A stretch of 40,533 nucleotides of DNA from JALONO01 sp038209965 (GTDB lineage Bacteria; Bacteroidota; Bacteroidia; Cytophagales; Thermoflexibacteraceae): the NCBI GenBank assembly GCA_038209965.1, contig JBBQXF010000034.1, forward strand, positions 1 through 40,533, written 5' to 3'. Positions 16,511 through 24,129 of this stretch are shown here, piece by piece (position 1 is the stretch's first letter; each line of letters opens with the position of its first letter). A model generated the notes under the pieces. The model made no database searches and was not told the origin of the DNA. It was given only the letters and a program-made list of their open reading frames with translations. Both the position numbers and the translations under genes were made by a program.

Positions 16511-17104
16511 TCATTGGCCAGTCCAGCGCCGGTGCAGGGCCAACACCTGGGGGATGAGCAACTGCTGGCCGTCATTGTGGATCACATGATTGGCCAGTTT
16601 GATCTTGTCCGCTTCGGGCATTTGGGCCGCGATGATGGCCCGGATCTCGGTTTCGGATCGTTGGGGGTCGCGGGCCTGTACCCGGCTTATCCGCAGGTCA
16701 AGCGGGGCTGTCACCACCAGCAACTGATCCAGTTCTCGGTGCGAACCAGCCTCGATCATCAGGGCGGCCTCCTTGATCAGATAGGGAAACCTGCCCGTTT
16801 GGGCCATGACCCATGCCCGGGTGTCCTCCCCCACTCGGGGATGGACGAGGCTGTTGAGCAACTCCCGTTTTTCTTGGTGGCCAAACACGGCCGCCGCCAA
16901 ATGTGCCCGATCCAGTGAACCATCGGACAGATAGGTGGCTTGGCCAAAGTGGTGGGTGACCTGCTCGCGCAGGCGTGGATCGTGGGCTAGAAGCCACTTG
17001 GCCCGTGAGTCAGCGTCGTAAATTGGCGCCCCCAAGGCTTTAAAAATGAGACAAACCGTGCTTTTACCGGCTCCGATTCCGCCGGTCACTCCGATGATTT
17101 GCAT
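16511..17104 (-). CDS. coaE: Dephospho-CoA kinase
   Basis: Final step of coenzyme A synthesis: ATP phosphorylates the 3'-hydroxyl of dephospho-CoA. It has 197 aa from the ATG at 17104, which gives the expected MQIIGVTGGIGAGKST with the P-loop at residues 8-16. Further family signatures are IYDADSRAKWLL, LVHPRV, and LLVVTAPLDLRISRVQARD with its basic lid. It ends in TGA. The start codon lies inside the end of ybbR (41-bp overlap), so translational coupling is likely. This is the last gene of yajC-ybbR-coaE. Confidence 0.96.
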   Translation of the reverse strand: MQIIGVTGGIGAGKSTVCLIFKALGAPIYDADSRAKWLLAHDPRLREQVTHHFGQATYLSDGSLDRAHLAAAVFGHQEKRELLNSLVHPRVGEDTRAWVMAQTGRFPYLIKEAALMIEAGSHRELDQLLVVTAPLDLRISRVQARDPQRSETEIRAIIAAQMPEADKIKLANHVIHNDGQQLLIPQVLALHRRWTGQ

Positions 17105-18065
17105 AGTGTACCTTGAGTAGTGGGGGCGATATTTCCGGGAAACGCAGGCCTTTGGGCAACACTTGGCTCGGGGCAACCAATGAGTCGTATTTTTTTAGAT
17201 CTTTGAAATCCAATAGTACACGAATATCCTCGGCCGGGGCCGATTCACCATCCAGTAAAAAATATTTGACCATGAGCACTTTGGGTTGCACCCAGACCGA
17301 AGAATCAGCCGGAAACCCGATCAACTCAATCGGCACCACTGCCTGCTGGGGCGTAAAATGACCCACTTCAAAACGGACTTCCACCTTGGTCACGCTGGCC
17401 CTGACCAACGGACTGTTTTGGCTACTGGTAAAATTCAACGATAATTGATCATAAAAATTTTCACTTACCGACTTTTGGCTCATGTTTGCCCATAAAGTGT
17501 CCCCTAGTTGGGCCAATAGACTGGCTGGCCCGCTGATCAGGGTCTTGTCGGGGCTGATATCGATGCTGGAAACAATCCGGTACCCGTCGTCAAGAATCAC
17601 ATCGGTGGTCCGGAGCTTGATCAGTACCGTTTTATCCACCACTGGCTCATAATGAAAGTGGATCGAGTCGCTCACAAAACCGGTGATGCTCAGTTCGCGC
17701 ATGGCCTTGGCCAGCATGGGTTGGAGGGAACGGGTGAGCATAAAGCGCACGCTTAGGGGATTGGTGACTTCTAACACCACCGTTTCAACGTCCAAGTTAA
17801 AAACTTTGCGCAGTAGGTTCCAGCCCGTCCCCGTCACGTTGACCTCAATATGGGACGGTGGGGGCATCAATGCCGCCACCTTAGCTTGGCGGGTTTCAAA
17901 CCGGACGGGGTAGGGAATAACAGTATTGTACGATTTGTTGAGCGCATTGAACACCCAAATGAATAAAGCCAAGACCGAACAGGCTGATACGGCGCGCCAG
18001 TCCCAATTGCGGATGCCCCGCATTTGGGCATAGACTGCCCGCCATATCACCGATTGGTATGCCAA
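17064..18065 (-). CDS. YbbR/CdaR-like domain protein
   Basis: 333-aa membrane-anchored protein. A single N-terminal helix (AVSACSVLALFIWVFNALNK, about residues 25-44) is followed by an extracytoplasmic region of YbbR-like beta domains. Characteristic stretches are PPSHIEVNVTGTGWNLL, DDGYRIVSSIDISPDKTLIS (the typical SPxxVxVxGP pattern in variant form) and TKVEVRFEVGHFTPQQAVVP. The first residue is not certain; MRGIRNWDW is an alternative. YbbR in Firmicutes regulates c-di-AMP cyclase (CdaR), but in Bacteroidota its role is not established. It sits between yajC and coaE, the usual order in this phylum. Confidence 0.88.
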   Translation of the reverse strand: MAYQSVIWRAVYAQMRGIRNWDWRAVSACSVLALFIWVFNALNKSYNTVIPYPVRFETRQAKVAALMPPPSHIEVNVTGTGWNLLRKVFNLDVETVVLEVTNPLSVRFMLTRSLQPMLAKAMRELSITGFVSDSIHFHYEPVVDKTVLIKLRTTDVILDDGYRIVSSIDISPDKTLISGPASLLAQLGDTLWANMSQKSVSENFYDQLSLNFTSSQNSPLVRASVTKVEVRFEVGHFTPQQAVVPIELIGFPADSSVWVQPKVLMVKYFLLDGESAPAEDIRVLLDFKDLKKYDSLVAPSQVLPKGLRFPEISPPLLKVHYANHRSDRRNRSR

Positions 18066-18104
18066 TTTTTTTTTGGGCCTATCAATTACCTAAATCCCGG
18101 CCGG

Positions 18105-18410
18105 CTATTGCTGAACCAGTTTGCTGCTCTCATACGAAATGGAGCTTTTCTCAAAACGCAAGCGAACTCCCTTATCGGCCTCGATCACGATTAATTTGTC
18201 TTCCATGGCCGCAATTTTGCCGTGCAATCCGCCCATGGTCACTACCTTGTCGCCTACTTTGAGCGAGTCCACAAAGGTCTTCTGATCTTTTTGCTTTTTC
18301 TGCTGGGGGCGGATCATGAAAAAGTAGAAAATCACCATAATCCCACCGATAAACAGCAGTTGGGTAAGCCAAGCATTGCTGCTGGCCGCTTGTAAAAGAA
18401 TGTACAACAT
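18105..18410 (-). CDS. yajC: Preprotein translocase subunit YajC
   Basis: Small accessory subunit of the SecDF-YajC complex, 101 aa. The start is set at the ATG at 18410 (MLYILLQAASSNAW); an upstream in-frame ATG at 18449 would add 13 residues. One transmembrane helix (LLFIGGIMVIFYFFMI) is followed directly by the family signature RPQQKKQKDQ. The cytosolic domain has LKVGDKVVTMGGLHGKIAAM. The gene is divergent from nuoB, 117 bp away, and heads the yajC-ybbR-coaE operon. Confidence 0.95.
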   Translation of the reverse strand: MLYILLQAASSNAWLTQLLFIGGIMVIFYFFMIRPQQKKQKDQKTFVDSLKVGDKVVTMGGLHGKIAAMEDKLIVIEADKGVRLRFEKSSISYESSKLVQQ

Positions 18411-18527
18411 TTTCAATTGGGTGATGTTAAATAAAATACTGATGCGCAAAGTTATAAAATGCCTTGGTCATCTGGCCGAAAGTTTCAAAATACCGGGAAT
18501 CCAGCGTTGATCTATGTATATTTGGCC

Positions 18528-19103
18528 ATGATTCCAGCACTAGAACCGTCCATGGACGAAATCCTTAACCCTTCTACCTTGCTTAAAACGGGGCAGGGTG
18601 GCATCATCATCACCAAGGTTGATGATTTGCTCAATTGGGCTCGGCTGTCCTCCATTTGGCCCATGAGCTTCGGCCTGGCCTGTTGTGCCTTTGAGATGAT
18701 GTCAGCCTTTGCCTCTGGGTACGATTTGGATCGGTTCGGGATCTTTCCCCGGGCGTCACCCCGCCAAGCTGATGTGATGATCGTGGCCGGTACGGTCACT
18801 TTCAAAATGGCCGATCGGCTCCGGCGGCTTTATGAACAAATGGCCGAACCGCGTTATGTGATCTCGATGGGCAGCTGCTCCAACTGTGGCGGACCGTACT
18901 GGCAACACGGCTATCACGTGGTCAAAGGGGTCGACCGGATCATCCCAGTCGATGTTTATGTGCCCGGTTGCCCGCCCCGGCCCGAAGCGCTCATTGGTGG
19001 GTTTTTGAAACTTCAGGAAAAAATTAGGCTCAACCAAGCCTCGGAGCCAGTGGCCATCCATCGGTTGTTGGGCCAGCAACCGCAAAATAGTGGGAAGGCA
19101 TGA
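18528..19103 (+). CDS. nuoB: NADH-quinone oxidoreductase subunit B, isolated from other nuo genes
   Basis: Complex I subunit carrying iron-sulfur cluster N2. All four expected ligands are present: tandem C52-C53 (GLACCAFEMM), C117 (MGSCSNCGGPYW) and C148 (YVPGCPPRPEA). It has 191 aa from the ATG at 18528; other in-frame ATGs are at 18459 and 18552. TATATTTG at 18517-18524 matches the Bacteroidota -7 element. If it is used, transcription would begin near 18531 and the start at 18552 (MDEILNPSTL) would apply. No nuoA, nuoC or nuoD flanks it: yajC is divergent upstream and an SDR follows 276 bp downstream. It ends in TGA. Confidence 0.95.
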   Translation: MIPALEPSMDEILNPSTLLKTGQGGIIITKVDDLLNWARLSSIWPMSFGLACCAFEMMSAFASGYDLDRFGIFPRASPRQADVMIVAGTVTFKMADRLRRLYEQMAEPRYVISMGSCSNCGGPYWQHGYHVVKGVDRIIPVDVYVPGCPPRPEALIGGFLKLQEKIRLNQASEPVAIHRLLGQQPQNSGKA

Positions 19104-19379
19104 TGCTTGGCCAGTTGAGGGATTGCTGGCAGCATCGCCCCTGTATACTGGCTGAAATCCCATTAAAAGGGCACTTAATGGGAAATTACATTTTGAAAGA
19201 GCGTTGCTGGCGTGCCAAATCCCAGATGGTTGCACTATTTTAAAATAGTCATACTTCGGACGACGCCAACTTGAGGTTGATAAAAAAATAGATCCCTAAA
19301 AATCATTAAATTAAATTATTTTAAATCTCGGAATCAGTTTTCGTAAACATCCATAAAATCTACTTAACCGAATAAAGGA
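19104..19379. other. Intergenic gap with two hairpins
   Basis: Directly at the nuoB stop, GATGCT-TG-GCCAG pairs with CTGGCAGCATC (19102-19136). A second hairpin TCCCATTAA/TTAATGGGA is at 19158-19183. Neither has a long T-run, so they may be mRNA 3'-end structures rather than classical terminators. The last ~120 bp before the SDR are AT-rich and probably hold its promoter. Confidence 0.5.
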
Positions 19380-20144
19380 ATGCGTCTAAAAGACAAAGTG
19401 GCAATTATTACCGGGGCTGGCCGGGGTATCGGCTTGGCAACGGCCAAGTTATTTTTACAAGAAGGGGCCAAAGTAACCCTTGCCGACATGGATCCAGGCG
19501 CGCTGCGAGAAGTCGAGCGTACCCTGGAAGGACTACCAGCGGCCTTTGTTTGCGCCAATATTTCAGACACTGATCAAGTGAAATCACTGGTGGATAAGAC
19601 GGTGGAAGCTTTTGGCCGGTTGGACATCGTGTTTTGCAATGCTGGCATCGGGGGCAAAAACCACTATTTTTGGGACTATCCCGAAGACGAGTTTGAGATT
19701 ATGCTCGATGTCCATGTCAAAGGCTCATGGCTGACTATGAAGCACGCCATGCCCGCACTCATCAAGTCGGGCGGGGGCAGTATCATCATCACCTCTTCGC
19801 TGGCTGACCTGATCGGAATGCCCAAGGGCATTGCCTACTCAGCGGCCAAGCACGCGCTGGTGGGTGTGGCCAAAAGCGCTGCTGTTGAGGCGGCCCGCTA
19901 TGGGGTGCGGGTGAACACGATCCACCCCGGTCCGGTCGAGACCGACATGGTGAGAATGCTGGAGGCGGGGATTAGCCCCAAGGATCCCGAAATGGGCAAG
20001 GATCGGTTGGAGAAAATGATTCCAATGCGGCGCTACGCCACGGTGGAGGATGTGGCCAACTTGGCCCTGTTCTTGGCCAGCGACGACAGCAGTTACATCA
20101 CTGGATCGGAGCACCGCATCGATGGGGGCCGTTTGGCCACCTAA
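19380..20144 (+). CDS. Short-chain dehydrogenase/reductase (SDR), classical type
   Basis: 254-aa classical SDR. The cofactor motif TGAGRGIG is at residues 11-18, and aspartate D36 at the end of beta-2 (TLADMD) favours NAD(H). NNAG-type motif CNAGIGG is at about 86-92. The catalytic triad is S140, Y153 and K157 (IITSS, IAYSAAKHAL). The C-terminal ITGSEHRIDGG is typical of 3-oxoacyl-ACP reductase/glucose dehydrogenase-like members. The substrate cannot be inferred. The stop overlaps the stop of the convergent dut gene by 4 bp. Confidence 0.93.
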   Translation: MRLKDKVAIITGAGRGIGLATAKLFLQEGAKVTLADMDPGALREVERTLEGLPAAFVCANISDTDQVKSLVDKTVEAFGRLDIVFCNAGIGGKNHYFWDYPEDEFEIMLDVHVKGSWLTMKHAMPALIKSGGGSIIITSSLADLIGMPKGIAYSAAKHALVGVAKSAAVEAARYGVRVNTIHPGPVETDMVRMLEAGISPKDPEMGKDRLEKMIPMRRYATVEDVANLALFLASDDSSYITGSEHRIDGGRLAT

Positions 20145-20572
20145 CTCCCAGTGCTACCGTAACCGCCCGTACCACGGCTGGTCTGGGGCAGTTCGTTCAC
20201 GAGCTGCCACTCCACCCGCTCATGGCGGGCCACGATCAATTGGGCAATCCGCATTCCGGGAGTAATGGTGTACACTTGGTTCGATAAATTGACCAAGAGT
20301 ATTTTAATTTCGCCCCGGTAGTCGGCATCGATGGTGCCCGGCGAGTTGAGCACCGTGATGCCGTGCTTGTGGGCCAATCCGCTGCGCGGGCGTACTTGCG
20401 CTTCGTAGCCGGGAGCCAAGGCAATAAACAGGCCAGTCGGTACGAGGCCGCGCTCTAAGGGGCCCAAGGTCAGATCAGCGGCCAGGTCGGCGCACAGATC
20501 CATCCCCGCCGACCACTCAGTTTGATAAGCGGGCAGGGGATGACCAGAACGATTAATGATCTCGATTTGCAT
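20141..20572 (-). CDS. dut: dUTP diphosphatase
   Basis: Hydrolyses dUTP to dUMP and pyrophosphate, supplying dTMP precursor and keeping uracil out of DNA. At 143 aa it is the normal trimeric dUTPase length. All five motifs are visible: SAGMDLCAD (1), PRSGLAHKHG (2), PGTIDADYRGEI with the catalytic Asp (3), GMRIAQLIV (4) and the flexible RGTGGYGSTGS tail (5). It is convergent with the SDR gene, with stops overlapping, and divergent from the PAS kinase. Confidence 0.97.
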   Translation of the reverse strand: MQIEIINRSGHPLPAYQTEWSAGMDLCADLAADLTLGPLERGLVPTGLFIALAPGYEAQVRPRSGLAHKHGITVLNSPGTIDADYRGEIKILLVNLSNQVYTITPGMRIAQLIVARHERVEWQLVNELPQTSRGTGGYGSTGS

Positions 20573-20623
20573 ATAACATTCTTTCGCGCCAAATTGAGGT
20601 TAAATGGATTCGCGAAGCTATTA

Positions 20624-20631
20624 AATTTGGC
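20624..20631 (+). promoter_or_regulatory. Candidate -7 element for the PAS histidine kinase
   Basis: TAAATTTG matches the Bacteroidota TAnnTTTG -7 consensus, 22 bp before the GTG start at 20653. A convincing -33 element is not visible. Confidence 0.35.
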
Positions 20632-20652
20632 TGGTATATTACTTTCCTGACT

Positions 20653-23139
20653 GTGGCACAAATAGAGAATTTTCCAACTAGTGTAGATGAACTGCAGAAC
20701 AAGTTGGCTCAACTCAACGCTGAGAACCAATTGCTCAGGACGGAGAACAACCAGCTGAGACAGCAGGTATACGGCCCGGCCAATGCCAGCGCCGATGCTT
20801 CGCTGCTCACTTCAGCGCAGTTGCTCAAGGCAGTGTTCGAGAGCAGTTTTTACATGCTGGTCGTAATGGACACCGATTTGTACATCCGGGCCGTGAACGA
20901 GCAGGCGGTACAAACCCAGCATTTCTATTTTCACCGCCCAATGAACATTGGCGATTATGCCGGCGACATTGTGACCAAGGAGAACCGCGAGCCGATCATC
21001 ACCCAGCTCAACCAAGTGCTGCAAGGGGAAACGTTGCGAAGTGAAATGCGCATTGTTGGTAAAACTGACAATAAGACTTATTGGTTTGACATCGTGATGG
21101 CCCCGGTCTATGACAGCGACCGAACCATCATTGGGGTGTGCTACGGGGCCAACAATATCACCGAGCAAAAACTGGCCGAGGAACGCGTGGAACAGCTCTA
21201 CATGCAGGAGCAAATGATGTCTGAAGAGCTGGCTGCCCAAAACGAAGAATTGAACCAAAATTTGGAAGAGCTGGAAGCCACCCAAGACTTTTTGCGGATG
21301 CGTGAGGAACGCCTAGAAAAACTTTACAATGGGACACCCTCACTGATGCTCTCCATCGACCGCCAAGGTCAAATCTTGGGTGCGAGCGATTACTGGCTCG
21401 AGTTTTTTGAACGAGACCGGAGCGAGGTGGTCGGCAAAAACATGCTGGATTTGGTGCTGCCCGAAAGCCGGGCCGGTTTGGCCAAAGCTTGGACCCAGTT
21501 TATTGTCACCGACCGCAGCCATATCCCGGAATGCCTAGCCCTCAAAAAAAACGGTACCTTGGTGGAACTGGCATTTTTGGCCGCCAGTGACTTGGATGAA
21601 AAGCGGCATTGGAACGGGTTGGTGGTAGTCACCGATGTATCGTCCAAAAACCAAGCCGCCCGCACTGCATTGCAGACCAAAGAGCAATTACAAAATATTT
21701 TTGACAGCTTGGACAATGTGTTTTGGTCTTACGATACGACCAATCACAAGTTGCTGCTCCTTTCGCCTGCTTTTGAAAAATTGTTTGGTTACAAGACCGA
21801 CATTTTCATTGACAGCCAAGAGGGTCACGAACTGTTTTGGCAAGTGGTAAGCAATGAAGATCGTCCCCGGTTTGACATGGTGGTGCAGCAGTGCTTGACC
21901 ACTGGCAACGCCGCAGTGATGGACTATCAAATCACCACCGCCGATGGCCAGATCAAATGGGTGCAATCGAACGTGAAACCCTATTTGAACAAACAAGAAA
22001 ATATTTTGCAACTGGAGGGGATCACTACTGACATCACCTTCCGAAAAGAGGCCGAGCTGAAACTGGCCGAAAGTGAAAATAATTTTCGGTCGATTTATGA
22101 ACAGGCGGCGGCAGGGATTTTTCAGCTCGATCTCGCCCAAAATATCATTGGGGTCAACAAAGTATTTGGCAATATGCTGGGCCATACCCGCCGCACCGAT
22201 GCGCACCGGCAACCCGTACTCGGATTGATCCATCCTGAACACCATCAGGAAGTGAGCAAAGCGTTGGAAAAGGTGGTTTTGGGCAAAGAAGAAAACCTCA
22301 AGCTCGAGGCCCGTTTTTTGCCCAAAGATGAGGGCCAAGTGGTTTGGTTGCTAATTACTTTTTCTTTGGTCAGGCACGCCGATCTTTCCCCTAAGTATGT
22401 GTTGGGTATTGTGCAAAATATCAGCGAACTGAAGAAGGTACAGCAAGATTTGATGTTCAAAAATAACGAACTGGATACTTTTGTTTACCGCGCATCGCAT
22501 GATCTCTTAGGTCCGATCGCTTCTCTGCGGGGATTGTCCGACATTATGAGCATGGAAGAGAACAGCCCCACCATGGCCCACTATATCAGTCTGTTCAAGG
22601 GAAGTGCCAAGCGGCTGGACACCATTTTGCAAAACCTGATTGAACTTACCAAAATAAAGTCGGCTGAAATCAGTGTCCAAGAAGTGGATGTGTGGCCCAT
22701 TATCAAGGAGGGCATTGCTGCTTTTGCCAATTTGCCCGAGTTTGCCCGCGTAAAGATCCTAACCGAAGTGCGCCTCACAAAGCCACTCTTCTCCGATCCC
22801 CGTTTACTGGCTGTCATCTTCCAAAACCTGATCGAGAACGGGATCAAATATTCGCGCAACAACATTTCGGACGGTTTCATGAATATTTTGGTGGAGGAAA
22901 CCAGTGAGGAAGTAGTCAGGATTGTCGTGGAGGACAACGGCGAGGGCATCCCCAAAATGTCACTCAACAAGATTTTTAACATGTTTTTCCGGGCCACCGA
23001 AAGTTCCAAGGGATCCGGACTGGGCTTGTATGTGCTCAAGAATGCGCTGGACAAACTGAATGGAAGCGTTGCTGTGGAAAGTGAACTGGGCCGGGGAAGT
23101 CGGTTTACGGTATTTTTGCCCTCTATTCAGGCCGGCTAG
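20653..23139 (+). CDS. Soluble multi-PAS sensor histidine kinase
   Basis: 828-aa kinase starting at GTG. No in-frame ATG with coding character lies upstream. There is no transmembrane segment. Order: leucine-rich coiled coil (about residues 10-40, LQNKLAQLNAENQLLRTENN), PAS1 (about 55-170), long coiled coil (about 170-220), PAS2 (about 222-330), PAS3 (about 345-465), PAS4 (about 472-595), then HisKA with H616 in YRASHDLLGP and the ATPase domain with N729 (QNLIENGIKYS), D761 (VEDNGEGIP) and GSGLGLYVLK at 787-796. No receiver domain and no adjacent response regulator, so it is an orphan kinase; the ligand is unknown. It ends 3 bp from the convergent ybeY. Confidence 0.94.
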   Translation: MAQIENFPTSVDELQNKLAQLNAENQLLRTENNQLRQQVYGPANASADASLLTSAQLLKAVFESSFYMLVVMDTDLYIRAVNEQAVQTQHFYFHRPMNIGDYAGDIVTKENREPIITQLNQVLQGETLRSEMRIVGKTDNKTYWFDIVMAPVYDSDRTIIGVCYGANNITEQKLAEERVEQLYMQEQMMSEELAAQNEELNQNLEELEATQDFLRMREERLEKLYNGTPSLMLSIDRQGQILGASDYWLEFFERDRSEVVGKNMLDLVLPESRAGLAKAWTQFIVTDRSHIPECLALKKNGTLVELAFLAASDLDEKRHWNGLVVVTDVSSKNQAARTALQTKEQLQNIFDSLDNVFWSYDTTNHKLLLLSPAFEKLFGYKTDIFIDSQEGHELFWQVVSNEDRPRFDMVVQQCLTTGNAAVMDYQITTADGQIKWVQSNVKPYLNKQENILQLEGITTDITFRKEAELKLAESENNFRSIYEQAAAGIFQLDLAQNIIGVNKVFGNMLGHTRRTDAHRQPVLGLIHPEHHQEVSKALEKVVLGKEENLKLEARFLPKDEGQVVWLLITFSLVRHADLSPKYVLGIVQNISELKKVQQDLMFKNNELDTFVYRASHDLLGPIASLRGLSDIMSMEENSPTMAHYISLFKGSAKRLDTILQNLIELTKIKSAEISVQEVDVWPIIKEGIAAFANLPEFARVKILTEVRLTKPLFSDPRLLAVIFQNLIENGIKYSRNNISDGFMNILVEETSEEVVRIVVEDNGEGIPKMSLNKIFNMFFRATESSKGSGLGLYVLKNALDKLNGSVAVESELGRGSRFTVFLPSIQAG

Positions 23140-23142
23140 CGC

Positions 23143-23604
23143 TTATTCTAAAGCTGCTGATTTAGGGATGTTCAATAAATCGGCCAACTGTTGAATCTGT
23201 TCATCTTCTTTGAGCCGCATTAGTTGTTGCTGATCGGCAGTTTTATCCCCGAAGCCCAACAGATGTAGCGTCCCATGAATCATTACCCGGTGTAGTTCCT
23301 GATCGAAAAGTACCCCGAAAGTTGATGCATTTTCCCGCACCCGATCTACACTGATAAAAATATCCCCTTCTACCACTCCCAGTTGGTCTCCATTGTCAAA
23401 GGTAATAATATCGGTCAGGGTATCGTGCCCCAAGTGCTGGACGTTCAATTGGTGGAGGTAGGCATCCGAGCAAAACACAAAGTTCAACTCGCCAGTCTGT
23501 TGCTGGTGGGCCTCAATAGTGGTTATTATCCATTTTTTGAGAATCGTTTTGTTTTTGGGCGAGAAGGCAAGGTCTTCGGTAAAAAAATTGATTTTTTTTG
23601 TCAT
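23143..23604 (-). CDS. ybeY: Endoribonuclease YbeY (16S rRNA maturation)
   Basis: Zinc-dependent RNase acting in 16S rRNA 3'-end maturation and ribosome quality control. 153 aa. The metal site is the HGTLHLLGFGDKT motif (about residues 110-122), the Bacteroidota form in which the final residue of the classic motif is Asp rather than His. DTLTDIITFDNGD and GDIFISVDRVRENA are the other conserved family segments. It is followed upstream by an anti-sigma-type ATPase gene and DUF4175, an arrangement I associate with this phylum. Confidence 0.95.
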   Translation of the reverse strand: MTKKINFFTEDLAFSPKNKTILKKWIITTIEAHQQQTGELNFVFCSDAYLHQLNVQHLGHDTLTDIITFDNGDQLGVVEGDIFISVDRVRENASTFGVLFDQELHRVMIHGTLHLLGFGDKTADQQQLMRLKEDEQIQQLADLLNIPKSAALE

Positions 23605-23640
23605 GCGGAACCAAAAACATTACTGGTTAAAAATTGAACT

Positions 23641-24063
23641 TTATTTGACCGGTACTGCTGGGTCGTCCAGAAAAAAGGTGAGTGCCACCGTCCGTCCGTC
23701 ATCACTGAACGCTACCTCGTCGGCCAAGTTGCGCATCAGGAAAATGCCCCGGCCACCTAGCTCGAGCACATTATCGGGGGCAGTGGGATCAGGCAAGTGG
23801 TTAAAATCAAACCCCTCTCCCTGATCATGGATCACAAAACGGATGTTGTTTTGGGCAATTTCCATGGACAGATCCACCAACTTGTGGTTATCTAGTTTAT
23901 TTCCATGAACGATGGCGTTGTTGACCGATTCAGTGACGGCAATCATGATATTACCATAAATGTTATCGTCAAATCGAAACTCATCCTTTGCATTGTCAAT
24001 AAAACTTTCAACAATACGAATGTTGTCGGCAATTGACGGTATTTGTAATCGCAAGGAATTCAT
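23641..24063 (-). CDS. Anti-sigma-factor-type ATP-binding protein (RsbW-like HATPase)
   Basis: 140-aa stand-alone GHKL ATPase domain. The N-box is AVTESVNNAIVHGNK, G1 is VIHDQGEGFDF and G2 is LGGRGIFLMRNLAD, all like RsbW/SpoIIAB serine kinases. It has no histidine-phosphoacceptor domain. Such proteins bind a sigma factor or an anti-anti-sigma protein and phosphorylate a serine; no STAS-domain partner or sigma factor is encoded nearby. It lies 36 bp from ybeY and 66 bp from the DUF4175 gene on the same strand, so an operon with both is likely. Confidence 0.9.
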   Translation of the reverse strand: MNSLRLQIPSIADNIRIVESFIDNAKDEFRFDDNIYGNIMIAVTESVNNAIVHGNKLDNHKLVDLSMEIAQNNIRFVIHDQGEGFDFNHLPDPTAPDNVLELGGRGIFLMRNLADEVAFSDDGRTVALTFFLDDPAVPVK

Positions 24064-24129
24064 AAGTTACGTCCTTTTCCCCACCGGTTGGGCAGGTGTA
24101 AAATAGTGAAGTGTTGGGCCAAAAGTTGT

